Shown here piece after piece: positions 34,836 to 42,968 of a DNA stretch of 64,000 nucleotides. Source of the DNA: Mesorhizobium sp. M4B.F.Ca.ET.203.01.1.1 (lineage in GTDB: Bacteria; Pseudomonadota; Alphaproteobacteria; Rhizobiales; Rhizobiaceae); the NCBI RefSeq assembly GCF_004791025.1, contig NZ_SRUO01000021.1, forward strand, positions 1-64,000, read 5' to 3'. Made by a program: the position numbers and the translations under genes. The notes below the pieces were generated by a model that ran no database searches, was not told the DNA's origin, and worked only from the letters and a program-made list of their open reading frames with translations. Position 1 is the first letter of the stretch. Every line of letters starts with the position of its first letter.

Positions 34836-35672
34836 TCAGATGTCGTTGAGCATCCGCAGCGCAGCCTCGTGCAGGACGGCGTTTGCCGAGGCCAGGACGT
34901 TGCCGCCCCGCTCCGGGCGACCGCCGTCGAAGCGAGTGACGACACCACCGGCGGCCTCAATGAGCGGAATAAGCGCAACGACGTCATAGGCTGTCAGGGC
35001 GAGCTCGACGCAAAGGTCGATCTGGCCGGCGGCGAGCATGGCGAACGCGTAGCATTCGCCACCGTAGCGAGTGAATTTGACCGACGACGCGAGCCGGGCA
35101 AATCCTCGCCCCGGACGGCGCGCGAAGGGTTCTGGAGAATTCGTGTGGCATATCGCGTCGGAAAGACGTTGAGTGCCGCTCGCCCTCAAAACGGTCTCGC
35201 CATGGGCCGAATGGCAGACCGATTTCGTACCATCGGACCAGAAGCATTCCCCGGTATGGGGCTGGTTCATCATTCCCATTGCGGAGCGGCCATCGACGGT
35301 GAAGCCTATCAGAGTTCCCCAGACCGGAAGCCCGCATAGGTAGGGTTTCATCCCGTTGATCGGGTCAATCACCCATTTGAGCGGCCCGGATCCCGACGGG
35401 CTGAGCTCCTCGCCCAATATCGCGTGCATCGGATACTCGGCCGATATGATGTCGCAGATAGCCCTTTCAGCATTTCGGTCGGCTTCCATGACCGGATCGT
35501 ATTGCAGGCCGGGTTTGACCTCGGCTTCGACGGCCAACCTCTTGCGAAACCTCGGCATCACCTCCGCAGCAGCCGCGTCCGTGAGTTTGCGGAAAAATTC
35601 GAAGGTGGGCAGCAGATCCCCGTCCCGTTGGGAAGCAACACTAAGCTTGGGGAGTGAGGCCTGCCTGGCCAT
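34836..35672 (-). CDS. Inositol monophosphatase/HisN-like protein with altered metal motif
   Basis: 278-aa member of the IMPase superfamily, closest in pattern to HisN-type histidinol phosphatase (TRYGGECYAFAMLAAGQIDL, YDVVALIPLIEAAGGVVT). The first carboxylate pair GEE (87-89) and late D230 are present. The key metal motif, normally DPIDGT, reads DPINGM here (D103 kept, N106 for Asp, M108 for Thr), so phosphatase activity may be weak or lost. The ATG at 35672 shares TGATG with the stop of the 83-aa gene upstream, indicating coupling. Longer in-frame extensions overlap that gene and are rejected. Confidence 0.85.
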   Translation of the reverse strand: MARQASLPKLSVASQRDGDLLPTFEFFRKLTDAAAAEVMPRFRKRLAVEAEVKPGLQYDPVMEADRNAERAICDIISAEYPMHAILGEELSPSGSGPLKWVIDPINGMKPYLCGLPVWGTLIGFTVDGRSAMGMMNQPHTGECFWSDGTKSVCHSAHGETVLRASGTQRLSDAICHTNSPEPFARRPGRGFARLASSVKFTRYGGECYAFAMLAAGQIDLCVELALTAYDVVALIPLIEAAGGVVTRFDGGRPERGGNVLASANAVLHEAALRMLNDI

Positions 35673-35923
35673 CAGAAGGCGCCCTGCTGGAATATCCTGT
35701 GGCCACCGCCTAGCCCGAACGCCATCTGGTTCGTCTTCGCGAAACCCAAGTAGAGCCAAGCTTCGAACTCGAAACGCAGCGGCCGCGCGCCGACTTCGTC
35801 CAGGGTGAGATCGGTGATAGGGCCGACGCCGGAGAACGGATTGGCGGTTCGCCGCGGTCTGCCGGCCGCCGTCAATCGCAGGGCGCTCAGCTGTTCTTCC
35901 CTAAGCACTGCAACAGATGTCAT
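35672..35923 (-). CDS. 83-aa protein of unknown function, translationally coupled
   Basis: Not recognised. The ATG at 35923 has GAGGGA six bases upstream, and its stop overlaps the next start as TGATG, both strong signs of a real gene. Sequence begins MTSVAVLREEQLSALR and contains NPFSGVGPITDLTLDEVGA and EFEAWLYLGFAKTNQMAFGL; mixed hydrophobic/polar, no signal peptide or membrane span evident. Lies between the aldehyde dehydrogenase and the IMPase/HisN-like gene, within the leftward catabolic operon. Confidence 0.6.
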   Translation of the reverse strand: MTSVAVLREEQLSALRLTAAGRPRRTANPFSGVGPITDLTLDEVGARPLRFEFEAWLYLGFAKTNQMAFGLGGGHRIFQQGAF

Positions 35924-35946
35924 TGACTTCCCTCAAATCCAACAGG

Positions 35947-35968
35947 GCGCCCGCAAGCCTGCGGGCGC
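35947..35968 (-). other. Intercistronic GC-rich hairpin
   Basis: GCGCCCGCA-AGCC-TGCGGGCGC, a 9-bp perfect stem in the 102-bp gap between the aldehyde dehydrogenase stop and the 83-aa gene. No T tract, so probably processing or attenuation rather than full termination. Confidence 0.5.
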
Positions 35969-36025
35969 GCCGATCTCCCGCGAAGGGCCGATGGCCGGGC
36001 CGAGAGGGCCGGCCACCGGATGCCA

Positions 36026-37519
36026 TCAGCGCAGTTGGATCCACACCGCCTTGGTTTCGGTGTATTGGTCGTGCGCAGCGAGGCCCTTGTCCTTGCCGCC
36101 GAAGCCCGATTCCTTGTACCCGCCGAAGGGCACGGCGAAGTCGCCTTCTGAATAGCAGTTCACCGAGACGGTGCCGGCGCGGATCGACTTGGCGACGCGA
36201 TGCGCCGTGTTGAGATCGTCGGTGTAGAGGGAAGCGGCAAGGCCGTAGTTGGTGTCGTTCGCAATGCGAACCGCTTCGGCCTCGTCCTTGAACGAGATCA
36301 CCGACAGGACAGGCCCGAAGATCTCTTCACGGGCAATCTTCATGGTGTTGGAAACACCATCAAAGATCGTCGGCTCAACGAAGCTGCCACCTGTTTCGGC
36401 CAGCACACGATTTCCCCCCAATGCTACCTTGGCGCCTTCATTGCGTCCCGTTTCGATGTAGGACAAGACCTTGGCGAGATGATCCTCCTCGATCATCGCA
36501 CCGATGCGCGTCGAGCGCTCGAGCGGGTCGCCGACCGTCCAGGACTCGAACACCGGCTTCAGCTCATCAAGGAGGCGGTCCTTGATGCTCTCGTGGACGA
36601 TGAGGCGGGAACCGGCCGAGCAGTTCTCGCCCTGGCAAAAAAGAATACCCGTCGCGACATTCTCGACGATAGGGGCGAAGTTCTTGACGTCGCTCATGAC
36701 GATTGCCGGGCTCTTGCCGCCGCACTCGAGGATGATCCTCTTCATGTTGGAATCGGCAGAATATTTCAGGAAGAGCCGACCGACCTCGCCAGAGCCCGTG
36801 AAGCTCACGCAGTCGATATCCCTGTGCAGGCCGATCGCCTGGCCGGCAGTCGGCCCCAGACCCGGGACGACGTTGAAGACGCCGTCCGGAATGCCTGCCT
36901 CGGATGCCAGTGCCGCCAGCCTGATCAGCGACAAAGACGTCTGTTCGGCCGGCTTCAGGACGAGGGAATTTCCTCCCGCCAGGGCGGGCGCCAACTTCCA
37001 CATCGCGACGAACAGAGGGAAGTTCCAGGGAATGACGCCACCGACGATGCCGATCGGCTCGCGCACGATCATCGACACGACGTCACGCGGCGCCGGCGAC
37101 ATCTGATCATAGATCTTGTCCGTCGCCTCCGCATGCCAGCGGAGCGTCTCGACGGAGTCGGGCAAGTCGACACTGAGGGAATCGTTGATCGGCTTGCCGC
37201 AATCGAGCGTTTCGATGAGCGCGAGTTCGGCGCTGTGCTTTTCGATCAGATCGGCAAAGCGCAGCAGGACTTTCTTGCGCTCCCGCGGCGGCATGCCCGA
37301 CCAACTGCCGGCCTCGAAACTGCGGCGTGCGGCCCTGACCGCAAGGTCGACGTCCGCAGCGCCGCCGGCGGCGACATTGGCAAGGAGCCTGCCGGTGGCA
37401 GGATTGACGGTTTCGAACGTCTCCCCCGATTTTGCCGCCACATAGGCACCGTCAATAAAGGCCCGTGTTTCGAATTTCAGCTTTTCGGCTTGGGCGTGGA
37501 AGTCTGCGTGCACGTTCAT
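36026..37519 (-). CDS. Aldehyde dehydrogenase (2-oxoglutarate semialdehyde / PuuC-like)
   Basis: 497-aa NAD(P)-dependent aldehyde dehydrogenase. Catalytic C300 in CQGENCSAGSR and general base E265 in ILECGGKSPA, with PWNFPLFVAMWKLAPALA and SFTGSGEVGR as NAD-site blocks. Start at 37519 has AGGAG seven bases upstream. Position directly after the proline-racemase-like and DapA-like genes suggests oxidation of 2-oxoglutarate semialdehyde to 2-oxoglutarate, the last step of hydroxyproline or pentonate breakdown; sequence alone would also allow gamma-glutamyl-aminobutyraldehyde or betaine aldehyde. Confidence 0.92.
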   Translation of the reverse strand: MNVHADFHAQAEKLKFETRAFIDGAYVAAKSGETFETVNPATGRLLANVAAGGAADVDLAVRAARRSFEAGSWSGMPPRERKKVLLRFADLIEKHSAELALIETLDCGKPINDSLSVDLPDSVETLRWHAEATDKIYDQMSPAPRDVVSMIVREPIGIVGGVIPWNFPLFVAMWKLAPALAGGNSLVLKPAEQTSLSLIRLAALASEAGIPDGVFNVVPGLGPTAGQAIGLHRDIDCVSFTGSGEVGRLFLKYSADSNMKRIILECGGKSPAIVMSDVKNFAPIVENVATGILFCQGENCSAGSRLIVHESIKDRLLDELKPVFESWTVGDPLERSTRIGAMIEEDHLAKVLSYIETGRNEGAKVALGGNRVLAETGGSFVEPTIFDGVSNTMKIAREEIFGPVLSVISFKDEAEAVRIANDTNYGLAASLYTDDLNTAHRVAKSIRAGTVSVNCYSEGDFAVPFGGYKESGFGGKDKGLAAHDQYTETKAVWIQLR

Positions 37520-37554
37520 CTTGAACTCCTGCAAATGGCATTGATGGATATTGG

Positions 37555-38586
37555 TCAGGCACCGGGCCAGGTATCGGAAAGTGTGTAGCCCCTCGGAAAC
37601 GGATCGCTCGGGTCGAGCACGAACTGATGGAAGCCTGTGATCCAGGCCCGTCCGGTGATGGCGACAGACACGGCGTCGAGACCTCCGATCCGGGTGCTCT
37701 CGAATATCTCGCCGACGAATTTTGTGCCGATGATCGACTCATGGATGAATTGTTCGCCGGCAGCGACTTCACCGCGTGCATGGAGCAGCGCCAGTCGTGC
37801 ACAGGTGCCGGTCCCGCAAGGCGAGCGGTCCAGTCTGCCTGGCGAGACGATGACCCCGTTCCTGGATGTCTTGATCCCGTCGCTTACCGCGAGCGGACCG
37901 GCGAAAAGCGTCTGGTTGATTGTGTGTATCTCTGGGTTTTCGGGGTGCACGGATGGCAGTTGCTCGGCCGCCGCCCGCTTGATTTTTTCGCCGACATCCG
38001 AAAGATCGCGCGCTTCGGACGGCTCGATCTCGAAGCCGCAATCCTGGGCGTCGACGATCACGTAGATCATCCCCCCGTAGGAAACGTCGACGCGAAGCGA
38101 TCCTATGCCTTCGACCTCGATCATCCGGTCTCGGTGCATGACAAAGGACGGCTGGTTCCTGAACTTGACGCTTTCGCACTTTCCGTCCCGGCACCGCGCT
38201 TCGACCTCGATCAGGCCGGCTGGCGCCTCAAGCGTCAGGTTGGTGACAGGCTCCTGCATCGGAATGATCCCGGTCTCCAGGAGCACGGTCACCGTGCATA
38301 TGGTGTTCGTGCCCGACATCGGCGGATAGGAGGTCGGTTCGATGATGACGTAACCCATCTGAGCGTCAGGGTGAGACGAGGGCAGAACCAGGTTGGTGCA
38401 GAGCGTGACCTTGCCGCGAGGTTCATGCAGGAGAAAGGCTCTAAGGTCATCGCCTTTGGTCTCCAGCCATCGTGCCTTCTCGAACATGGTCTTGCCGGGA
38501 ACATCGATGACACCGCCTGTAATGACGTCGTTCGGCTCGCCCTCGGCGTGAGCGCCCACGACGTTGATCATCCGCGACAACCGCAT
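37555..38586 (-). CDS. Proline racemase family protein (probable 4-hydroxyproline 2-epimerase)
   Basis: 343-aa member of the proline racemase/hydroxyproline epimerase superfamily. The second catalytic cysteine is present (C257 in RSPCGTGTCARL), which argues against trans-3-hydroxyproline dehydratase (Thr there). The first position, usually Cys in MCGH, is Ser here (S91 in PMSGTNTICT), and the following His is Thr. Ser/Cys members with 4-hydroxyproline epimerase activity are known in the family. Next to DapA-like and semialdehyde dehydrogenase genes, which fits trans-4-hydroxy-L-proline-type degradation. The start has AGGA upstream at suitable spacing. Confidence 0.9.
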   Translation of the reverse strand: MRLSRMINVVGAHAEGEPNDVITGGVIDVPGKTMFEKARWLETKGDDLRAFLLHEPRGKVTLCTNLVLPSSHPDAQMGYVIIEPTSYPPMSGTNTICTVTVLLETGIIPMQEPVTNLTLEAPAGLIEVEARCRDGKCESVKFRNQPSFVMHRDRMIEVEGIGSLRVDVSYGGMIYVIVDAQDCGFEIEPSEARDLSDVGEKIKRAAAEQLPSVHPENPEIHTINQTLFAGPLAVSDGIKTSRNGVIVSPGRLDRSPCGTGTCARLALLHARGEVAAGEQFIHESIIGTKFVGEIFESTRIGGLDAVSVAITGRAWITGFHQFVLDPSDPFPRGYTLSDTWPGA

Positions 38587-38719
38587 TCCTCAATCCTTTC
38601 TGCCAGGCCGGCCATGAAATCGTGCAATCCGATGCTGGACGAGGAAGAACGAATGTCCAGGACCAGTTGCAGCAGCCGGATACCCAGGGCAACGAAGCCC
38701 CGGGGACGACCGGATCGCG

Positions 38720-39598
38720 TCAGGCAGCTGCCGCTGCAAGCGCCTTGTCAACCAGTTTAACCTCCTCAGCGGTCAAGGGGATAACCGGGAGGCGGCACTC
38801 GCCGACAGGGCGCCCCGTCTTGGTGCTTGCTGCCTTGGCGACTGGATTGAAGGGGGCGGTCCAGAGCAGCAGCGACAGGGGACGCAGCTTGAGCCACAGC
38901 GCGGTCGCTTCGGCCAGGTTCTTGCTCTGAACCAGATCGTAGAGCCGCACGAGCTGCTCCGGAACCGCGTTGCCGGAACCAGTGAAAACACCCGGCGCGC
39001 CGCTCAGCAGGCTGTAGAAGTTCAGATAGTCGCAGCCGTTGAACACCTTCGCACCCTGTGCCGACAGCTGGTCGATGCGCATCATGTTGGAGGTGCTGTC
39101 CTTGATGTACTTGACGGTATCGATCTCGCTGAAGCGCTTGTAGACGTCAGGCGTGATGTCGAAACCGGTGTACTGAGGAATATTGTAGACCATGATCGGA
39201 GTGTTCACGGCGCTGGATACCTGTTCGTAGTGGTAGCGAACGCCTGGCTCGCCCGGCCCCTCGAAGAAGGGCGGCAGGATGAGCAATGTGTCGGCGCCGG
39301 CGTCGCGAGCATGCTTCGAATTTTCGATGGCGTCTTCAGTGCGCAAGGCCGATGTCTGGACGATCAGCTTGGCGCGACCGTTGATGCGCTTGCCGGCAAC
39401 CTCCGCTATGCGCCGCTTCTCGCTTTCAGTCAGGAACGGGAATTCGCCCGTTCCGCCGTTGACCGCGATGATATGAATGCCCGCATCGATCAGCGTATCG
39501 ATGTTTGCGCCCAGCGCGCCCTCATCGAGGGCCGCGCCATTGTCCTTGAATGGCGTGCAGATCGGCACACAGATTCCTTTTAGTTCACTCACGTCCAT
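38720..39598 (-). CDS. DapA/N-acetylneuraminate-lyase family (probable Pyr4H2C deaminase or KDA dehydratase)
   Basis: 292-aa class I aldolase-fold enzyme. Schiff-base lysine K166 in VKYIKDSTSN, tyrosine Y138 in VYNIPQYTG, and GGTGEFPFLT (48-57). Family members in this setting deaminate 1-pyrroline-4-hydroxy-2-carboxylate, or dehydrate 2-keto-3-deoxy-pentonate, both giving 2-oxoglutarate semialdehyde for the aldehyde dehydrogenase downstream. Start: ATG at 39598, but GTG at 39592 has the better-spaced AAGGAG. A LacI-type operator lies 156 bp upstream, within a recognisable promoter, so this is the first gene of a new transcription unit. Confidence 0.9.
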   Translation of the reverse strand: MDVSELKGICVPICTPFKDNGAALDEGALGANIDTLIDAGIHIIAVNGGTGEFPFLTESEKRRIAEVAGKRINGRAKLIVQTSALRTEDAIENSKHARDAGADTLLILPPFFEGPGEPGVRYHYEQVSSAVNTPIMVYNIPQYTGFDITPDVYKRFSEIDTVKYIKDSTSNMMRIDQLSAQGAKVFNGCDYLNFYSLLSGAPGVFTGSGNAVPEQLVRLYDLVQSKNLAEATALWLKLRPLSLLLWTAPFNPVAKAASTKTGRPVGECRLPVIPLTAEEVKLVDKALAAAAA

Positions 39599-39753
39599 GC
39601 TCCTTTTCGAGATCGGATTTGTTCGAGTTTTCAACGAATACCTTGGCCAGAAACGATGGCGTCAGCTGACGTTTCAAATATTAATTCGCCTATACACTCT
39701 CTTTCATTGAAATTTTTCTGCTGCAATATTTCGCCACACGAGTTTTGATTTAT

Positions 39754-39767
39754 GTAATCGTTTTCAC
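39754..39767. promoter_or_regulatory. LacI-type operator, TGAAAACGATTAC type, upstream of DapA-like operon
   Basis: On the minus strand GTGAAAACGATTACA, placed between a TTGATA -35 box and a TACATA -10 box spaced 17 bp. It matches the sites at 47285-47298 and 47343-47356. Confidence 0.75.
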
Positions 39768-39809
39768 GATAGATATCAAGCGTCCTCGACATTGCATCCC
39801 TGACTGTCT

Positions 39810-41444
39810 TCAAGCGGTGTGATACGGCTGTAGATCCGCAGGCAAAGCGACGCGGCCTCGGATGGCGTCCGCGACCTTTTCCGCCATCATGATAACCGGG
39901 GCATTGAGATTACCGCTGACGATCTCGGGCATGATCGAGGCATCAACAACTCTGAGACCTTCAATGCCGTGCACTTTTGCGTCCTTGTCGACGACCGCGT
40001 CGTCGCCGTCGCCCATTCGGCAGGTGCAGCATGGGTGGTAGTTTGTGCCGGCAATGCCGCGCAGCCAATTGGCGATGTCATCGTCGGTCGCGACCGAGTA
40101 TCCAGGCATTTCCTCCACGCCCCGGAATTCGTCCCAGGCCTGCTGGCGGACTACGCTGCGAATTGCCTTAACGGCCTGGACCGCCTGCACCATGTCGTCG
40201 GGATGCTGCAGGTAGTTGAACACGAACTTTGGCGCAGCCGTCGGATCCGCCGTCTCCACCCAGACGCGTCCCTCGCTTTTGGGGCGCATGAGGCTGAGGA
40301 AGTACTGAAAACCGTTCTCGAGCTTGACGTTGCCATGCTGGAATTCACCAAGCATCGGGACGAACTCGAACTGCACATTGGGTATGGCCTCTTCGTCGCG
40401 CGTGCGCATGAACGTGCCCACCTCGAAGAAATTGGTCGCGCCGAGCCCCTTCTTGAACAGCAGCCACTGCAGGCCAATCTTGGCCTTGCCAAAGGTGGAC
40501 AGGTCCTTCGCGGCCGAAACGTCTTTGGTCGCGCGATACATCACCGGCGCGGCGACGTGATCCTTCAGCCCGCGGCCGACGCCCGGCAGATGATGCTTAA
40601 CGGCTATGCCGGCGTTTTTGAGATCCTCGGCCGGACCGATGCCTGAAAGAAGCAGGAGCTGCGGCGAGTTGAGGGCACCGCCGCACAAAATGGTCTCACG
40701 CTCCGGCTCGAACTGCTGAGCACCGGATTTGGTGGTAACCGCAACCCGCACGACGCGCTTGTTGCTTGTCTCGATGCCCGTGACCCTTGCGCCGGTCAGC
40801 ACGGTGAGATTGGGTTTGCGGGGCTGCGCATGGATATAGCCCTGCGAGGTGCTCCAGCGAATGCCGTCATGGACGTTGCGCTGGGTGATGTGAACACCTT
40901 CCTGCTGATACGCATTGTGATCGGCAACATGCTTCAGCCCGCTCTCCACCCCGGCGTTGAGGAAGGCGTGATAGAGGGGATTTTCCGCCTTGCAGGTTTC
41001 GATCTGCATCGGCCCTGCCCCGCCGCGATAAGCGTTCGCTCCCTTGTCGAATGTCTCGGCTTTCTTGAAATAAGGCAGGCATTCCGCATACGACCACCCG
41101 CCTGCTCCGATGCCTGCCCAATTGTCATAGTCCCAGGGATTGCCGCGGACCCAATTCATGCCATTGATGGAGGACGAGCCGCCAAGCACCCGCCCCCTCG
41201 CCTCATGAACGATCCGTCCCTGCAGATGTGGTTCCGGCTCCGAATTGTAGAACCAGTTAAAGCGGTCGTTCATCAACGGGAAGCCGAGGGCCGCCGGCAT
41301 GCGGATGTAGATATGCTGATCCGATGGCCCTGCTTCCAAAAGAAGAACAGTCGTGGAAGGGTCTTCGGCGAGGCGAGAAGCGATTACCGAACCTGCCGAG
41401 CCGGAGCCGATGACGATGTAATCGAACGTCTTCTTGTCTACCAC
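39810..41444 (-). CDS. GMC-family FAD oxidoreductase (choline dehydrogenase-like)
   Basis: 544-aa flavoenzyme that oxidises an alcohol to an aldehyde. N-terminal FAD motif DYIVIGSGSAGSVIASRLAE, GMC signature 1 GRVLGGSSSINGMNWVRG, signature 2 GALNSPQLLLLSGIGP, and active-site His in NYHPCCTCRMG with partner Asn in GNLNAPVIMMAEK. The GTG start has AAGGAG ten bases upstream and lies 20 bp after the aldehyde dehydrogenase gene, forming an alcohol-to-acid pair with it. BetA-like in pattern, but the sugar-type importer in the same operon argues for a polyol or hydroxylated cyclic amine rather than choline. Confidence 0.92.
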   Translation of the reverse strand: MVDKKTFDYIVIGSGSAGSVIASRLAEDPSTTVLLLEAGPSDQHIYIRMPAALGFPLMNDRFNWFYNSEPEPHLQGRIVHEARGRVLGGSSSINGMNWVRGNPWDYDNWAGIGAGGWSYAECLPYFKKAETFDKGANAYRGGAGPMQIETCKAENPLYHAFLNAGVESGLKHVADHNAYQQEGVHITQRNVHDGIRWSTSQGYIHAQPRKPNLTVLTGARVTGIETSNKRVVRVAVTTKSGAQQFEPERETILCGGALNSPQLLLLSGIGPAEDLKNAGIAVKHHLPGVGRGLKDHVAAPVMYRATKDVSAAKDLSTFGKAKIGLQWLLFKKGLGATNFFEVGTFMRTRDEEAIPNVQFEFVPMLGEFQHGNVKLENGFQYFLSLMRPKSEGRVWVETADPTAAPKFVFNYLQHPDDMVQAVQAVKAIRSVVRQQAWDEFRGVEEMPGYSVATDDDIANWLRGIAGTNYHPCCTCRMGDGDDAVVDKDAKVHGIEGLRVVDASIMPEIVSGNLNAPVIMMAEKVADAIRGRVALPADLQPYHTA

Positions 41445-41464
41445 CGAGGGTCACTCCTTACGTG

Positions 41465-42952
41465 TCAGTTCGCCACGGTGTGCGGCAAGGCGTGCGGGCG
41501 CTGCCCTAGCTTGATAAAGGTCGACTTTACCTCGGTGAACTCGAGCAATCCGTCCAGGCCGTTTTCACGACCGATTCCGCTCTCCTTGAACCCTCCGAAC
41601 GGAAGCTGAACAGCGGTCTCGAGAAAGGTGTTCACATACACCGTCCCGCTGCGGAGTTCGCGTGAAACGCGGATCGCCTTGTCTATGTCCTTCGTCCAGA
41701 CACCATTGCCGAGTCCATAATTCGTATCGTTGGCAAAGGCGATCGCCTGATCCACGCTGGCGAAACGGGTGACAGCCAGAACCGGCCCGAAAATCTCTTC
41801 GCGGAAGATCGTCATATCCGGGGTGACGTCGGAAAAGATCGTGGGGGCGACATAGAAGCCGTTGCCCAGGCCGTTCTCCGTGACACGGCTGCCGCCGAGC
41901 AAAAGTGTAGCGCCCTCGTCTACGCCACTCTGGATGTAGGACAGCACCTGTTCCATGTGCTTTTCATGGATCAGCGCTCCGACATCCGCCTTTTCATCCG
42001 TCGGCAGGCCGAGCCGGATCTTCTTCGAGCGCTCGACCAGCTTTTCCAGGAAGCTGTCCGCGACGCTGTCCTCGACCAGCAGCCTCGTGCCTTGAACGCA
42101 TTCCTCGCCTTGATTGAGAACGTAGCCAAGCAGGATGCCATCCAGCGCGGCGTCGATATCGGCATCGGCAAAGACGATATTTGCCGCCTTGCCGCCCAAT
42201 TCGAGGCCAACGCGTTTGACTTGTTCGGCAGCGCGCTGTGCGATCCTGATTCCAACCGCAGTCGAGCCGGTGAACGAGATCATGTCGACCTTACGATGCC
42301 CTGTCAGCATCTCGCCGACGGTGCGGCCGGAGCCGGTGACGACATTGATAACGCCGTCGGGAAGGCCCGCGTCTTTCGCGAGCCTGGCGATTTCCAGCGT
42401 CGACCCTGAGGTCAGCTCGGACGGCTTGATCACAACCGTACAGCCAGCAGCGAGCGCGAATGGCAGCTTTTGGAACAGCGTAACCAGGGGAAAGTTCCAC
42501 GGCGTTATCATTCCGATCACGCCGCGCGGTTCACGGGTCACAAGGCCCAGATTTGCGTCCCCGATATTGGAAACCAGATCTCCGGGGATTTGCCAGGCGA
42601 GCGCTGCAGCATAGCGCGCAAGCTCTATCGACCATTCGACCTCGGCCTTGGCGAAGCGGATCGGCTTGCCGACCTCTTCGGCCTCAATCAAGGCAAGCCT
42701 GTCGATCTCACGGATCAGCAGATCCACCCAGCGCCCGAGAGCCTTTGCCCTCTCGGCGCCAGGGATGGCTGACCATATGGATCGGTCATCGAAAGCCCTT
42801 CGGGCAGCTTCGATCGCGGCGTTGACGGCGTTCTCGTCGCTTTGCGCGAACCTCGCCAGCAGCTCGCCATGGGCCGGTGACTTGCGTTCCACCTTGCGAT
42901 CGGTCTTCGCCCAGGCGCCATCGATCCAGTTCTCGTATTCGCGCACGTTCAT
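41465..42952 (-). CDS. Aldehyde dehydrogenase
   Basis: 495-aa NAD(P)-dependent aldehyde dehydrogenase. E251 in LELGGKAANIV and catalytic C285 in NQGEECVQGTRL; TPWNFPLVTLFQKLPFALA and SFTGSTAVG complete the cofactor site. It sits between the importer ATPase gene and the GMC oxidoreductase gene, 16 and 20 bp from them, and probably oxidises the aldehyde made by the GMC enzyme. Similar to betaine-aldehyde and gamma-aminobutyraldehyde dehydrogenases; exact substrate unknown. Confidence 0.92.
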   Translation of the reverse strand: MNVREYENWIDGAWAKTDRKVERKSPAHGELLARFAQSDENAVNAAIEAARRAFDDRSIWSAIPGAERAKALGRWVDLLIREIDRLALIEAEEVGKPIRFAKAEVEWSIELARYAAALAWQIPGDLVSNIGDANLGLVTREPRGVIGMITPWNFPLVTLFQKLPFALAAGCTVVIKPSELTSGSTLEIARLAKDAGLPDGVINVVTGSGRTVGEMLTGHRKVDMISFTGSTAVGIRIAQRAAEQVKRVGLELGGKAANIVFADADIDAALDGILLGYVLNQGEECVQGTRLLVEDSVADSFLEKLVERSKKIRLGLPTDEKADVGALIHEKHMEQVLSYIQSGVDEGATLLLGGSRVTENGLGNGFYVAPTIFSDVTPDMTIFREEIFGPVLAVTRFASVDQAIAFANDTNYGLGNGVWTKDIDKAIRVSRELRSGTVYVNTFLETAVQLPFGGFKESGIGRENGLDGLLEFTEVKSTFIKLGQRPHALPHTVAN

Positions 42953-42968
42953 CAGCTCACGTCCCCGG

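Noticed and set aside
36200..37588. 462-codon open frame on the + strand
   Set aside because: Lies opposite the aldehyde dehydrogenase, whose catalytic motifs are intact; Arg/Asp-rich shadow sequence.
39599..39753. Possible riboswitch or leader upstream of the DapA-like gene
   Set aside because: The 155-bp leader is AT-rich but no conserved riboswitch core or strong stem-loop was recognised.
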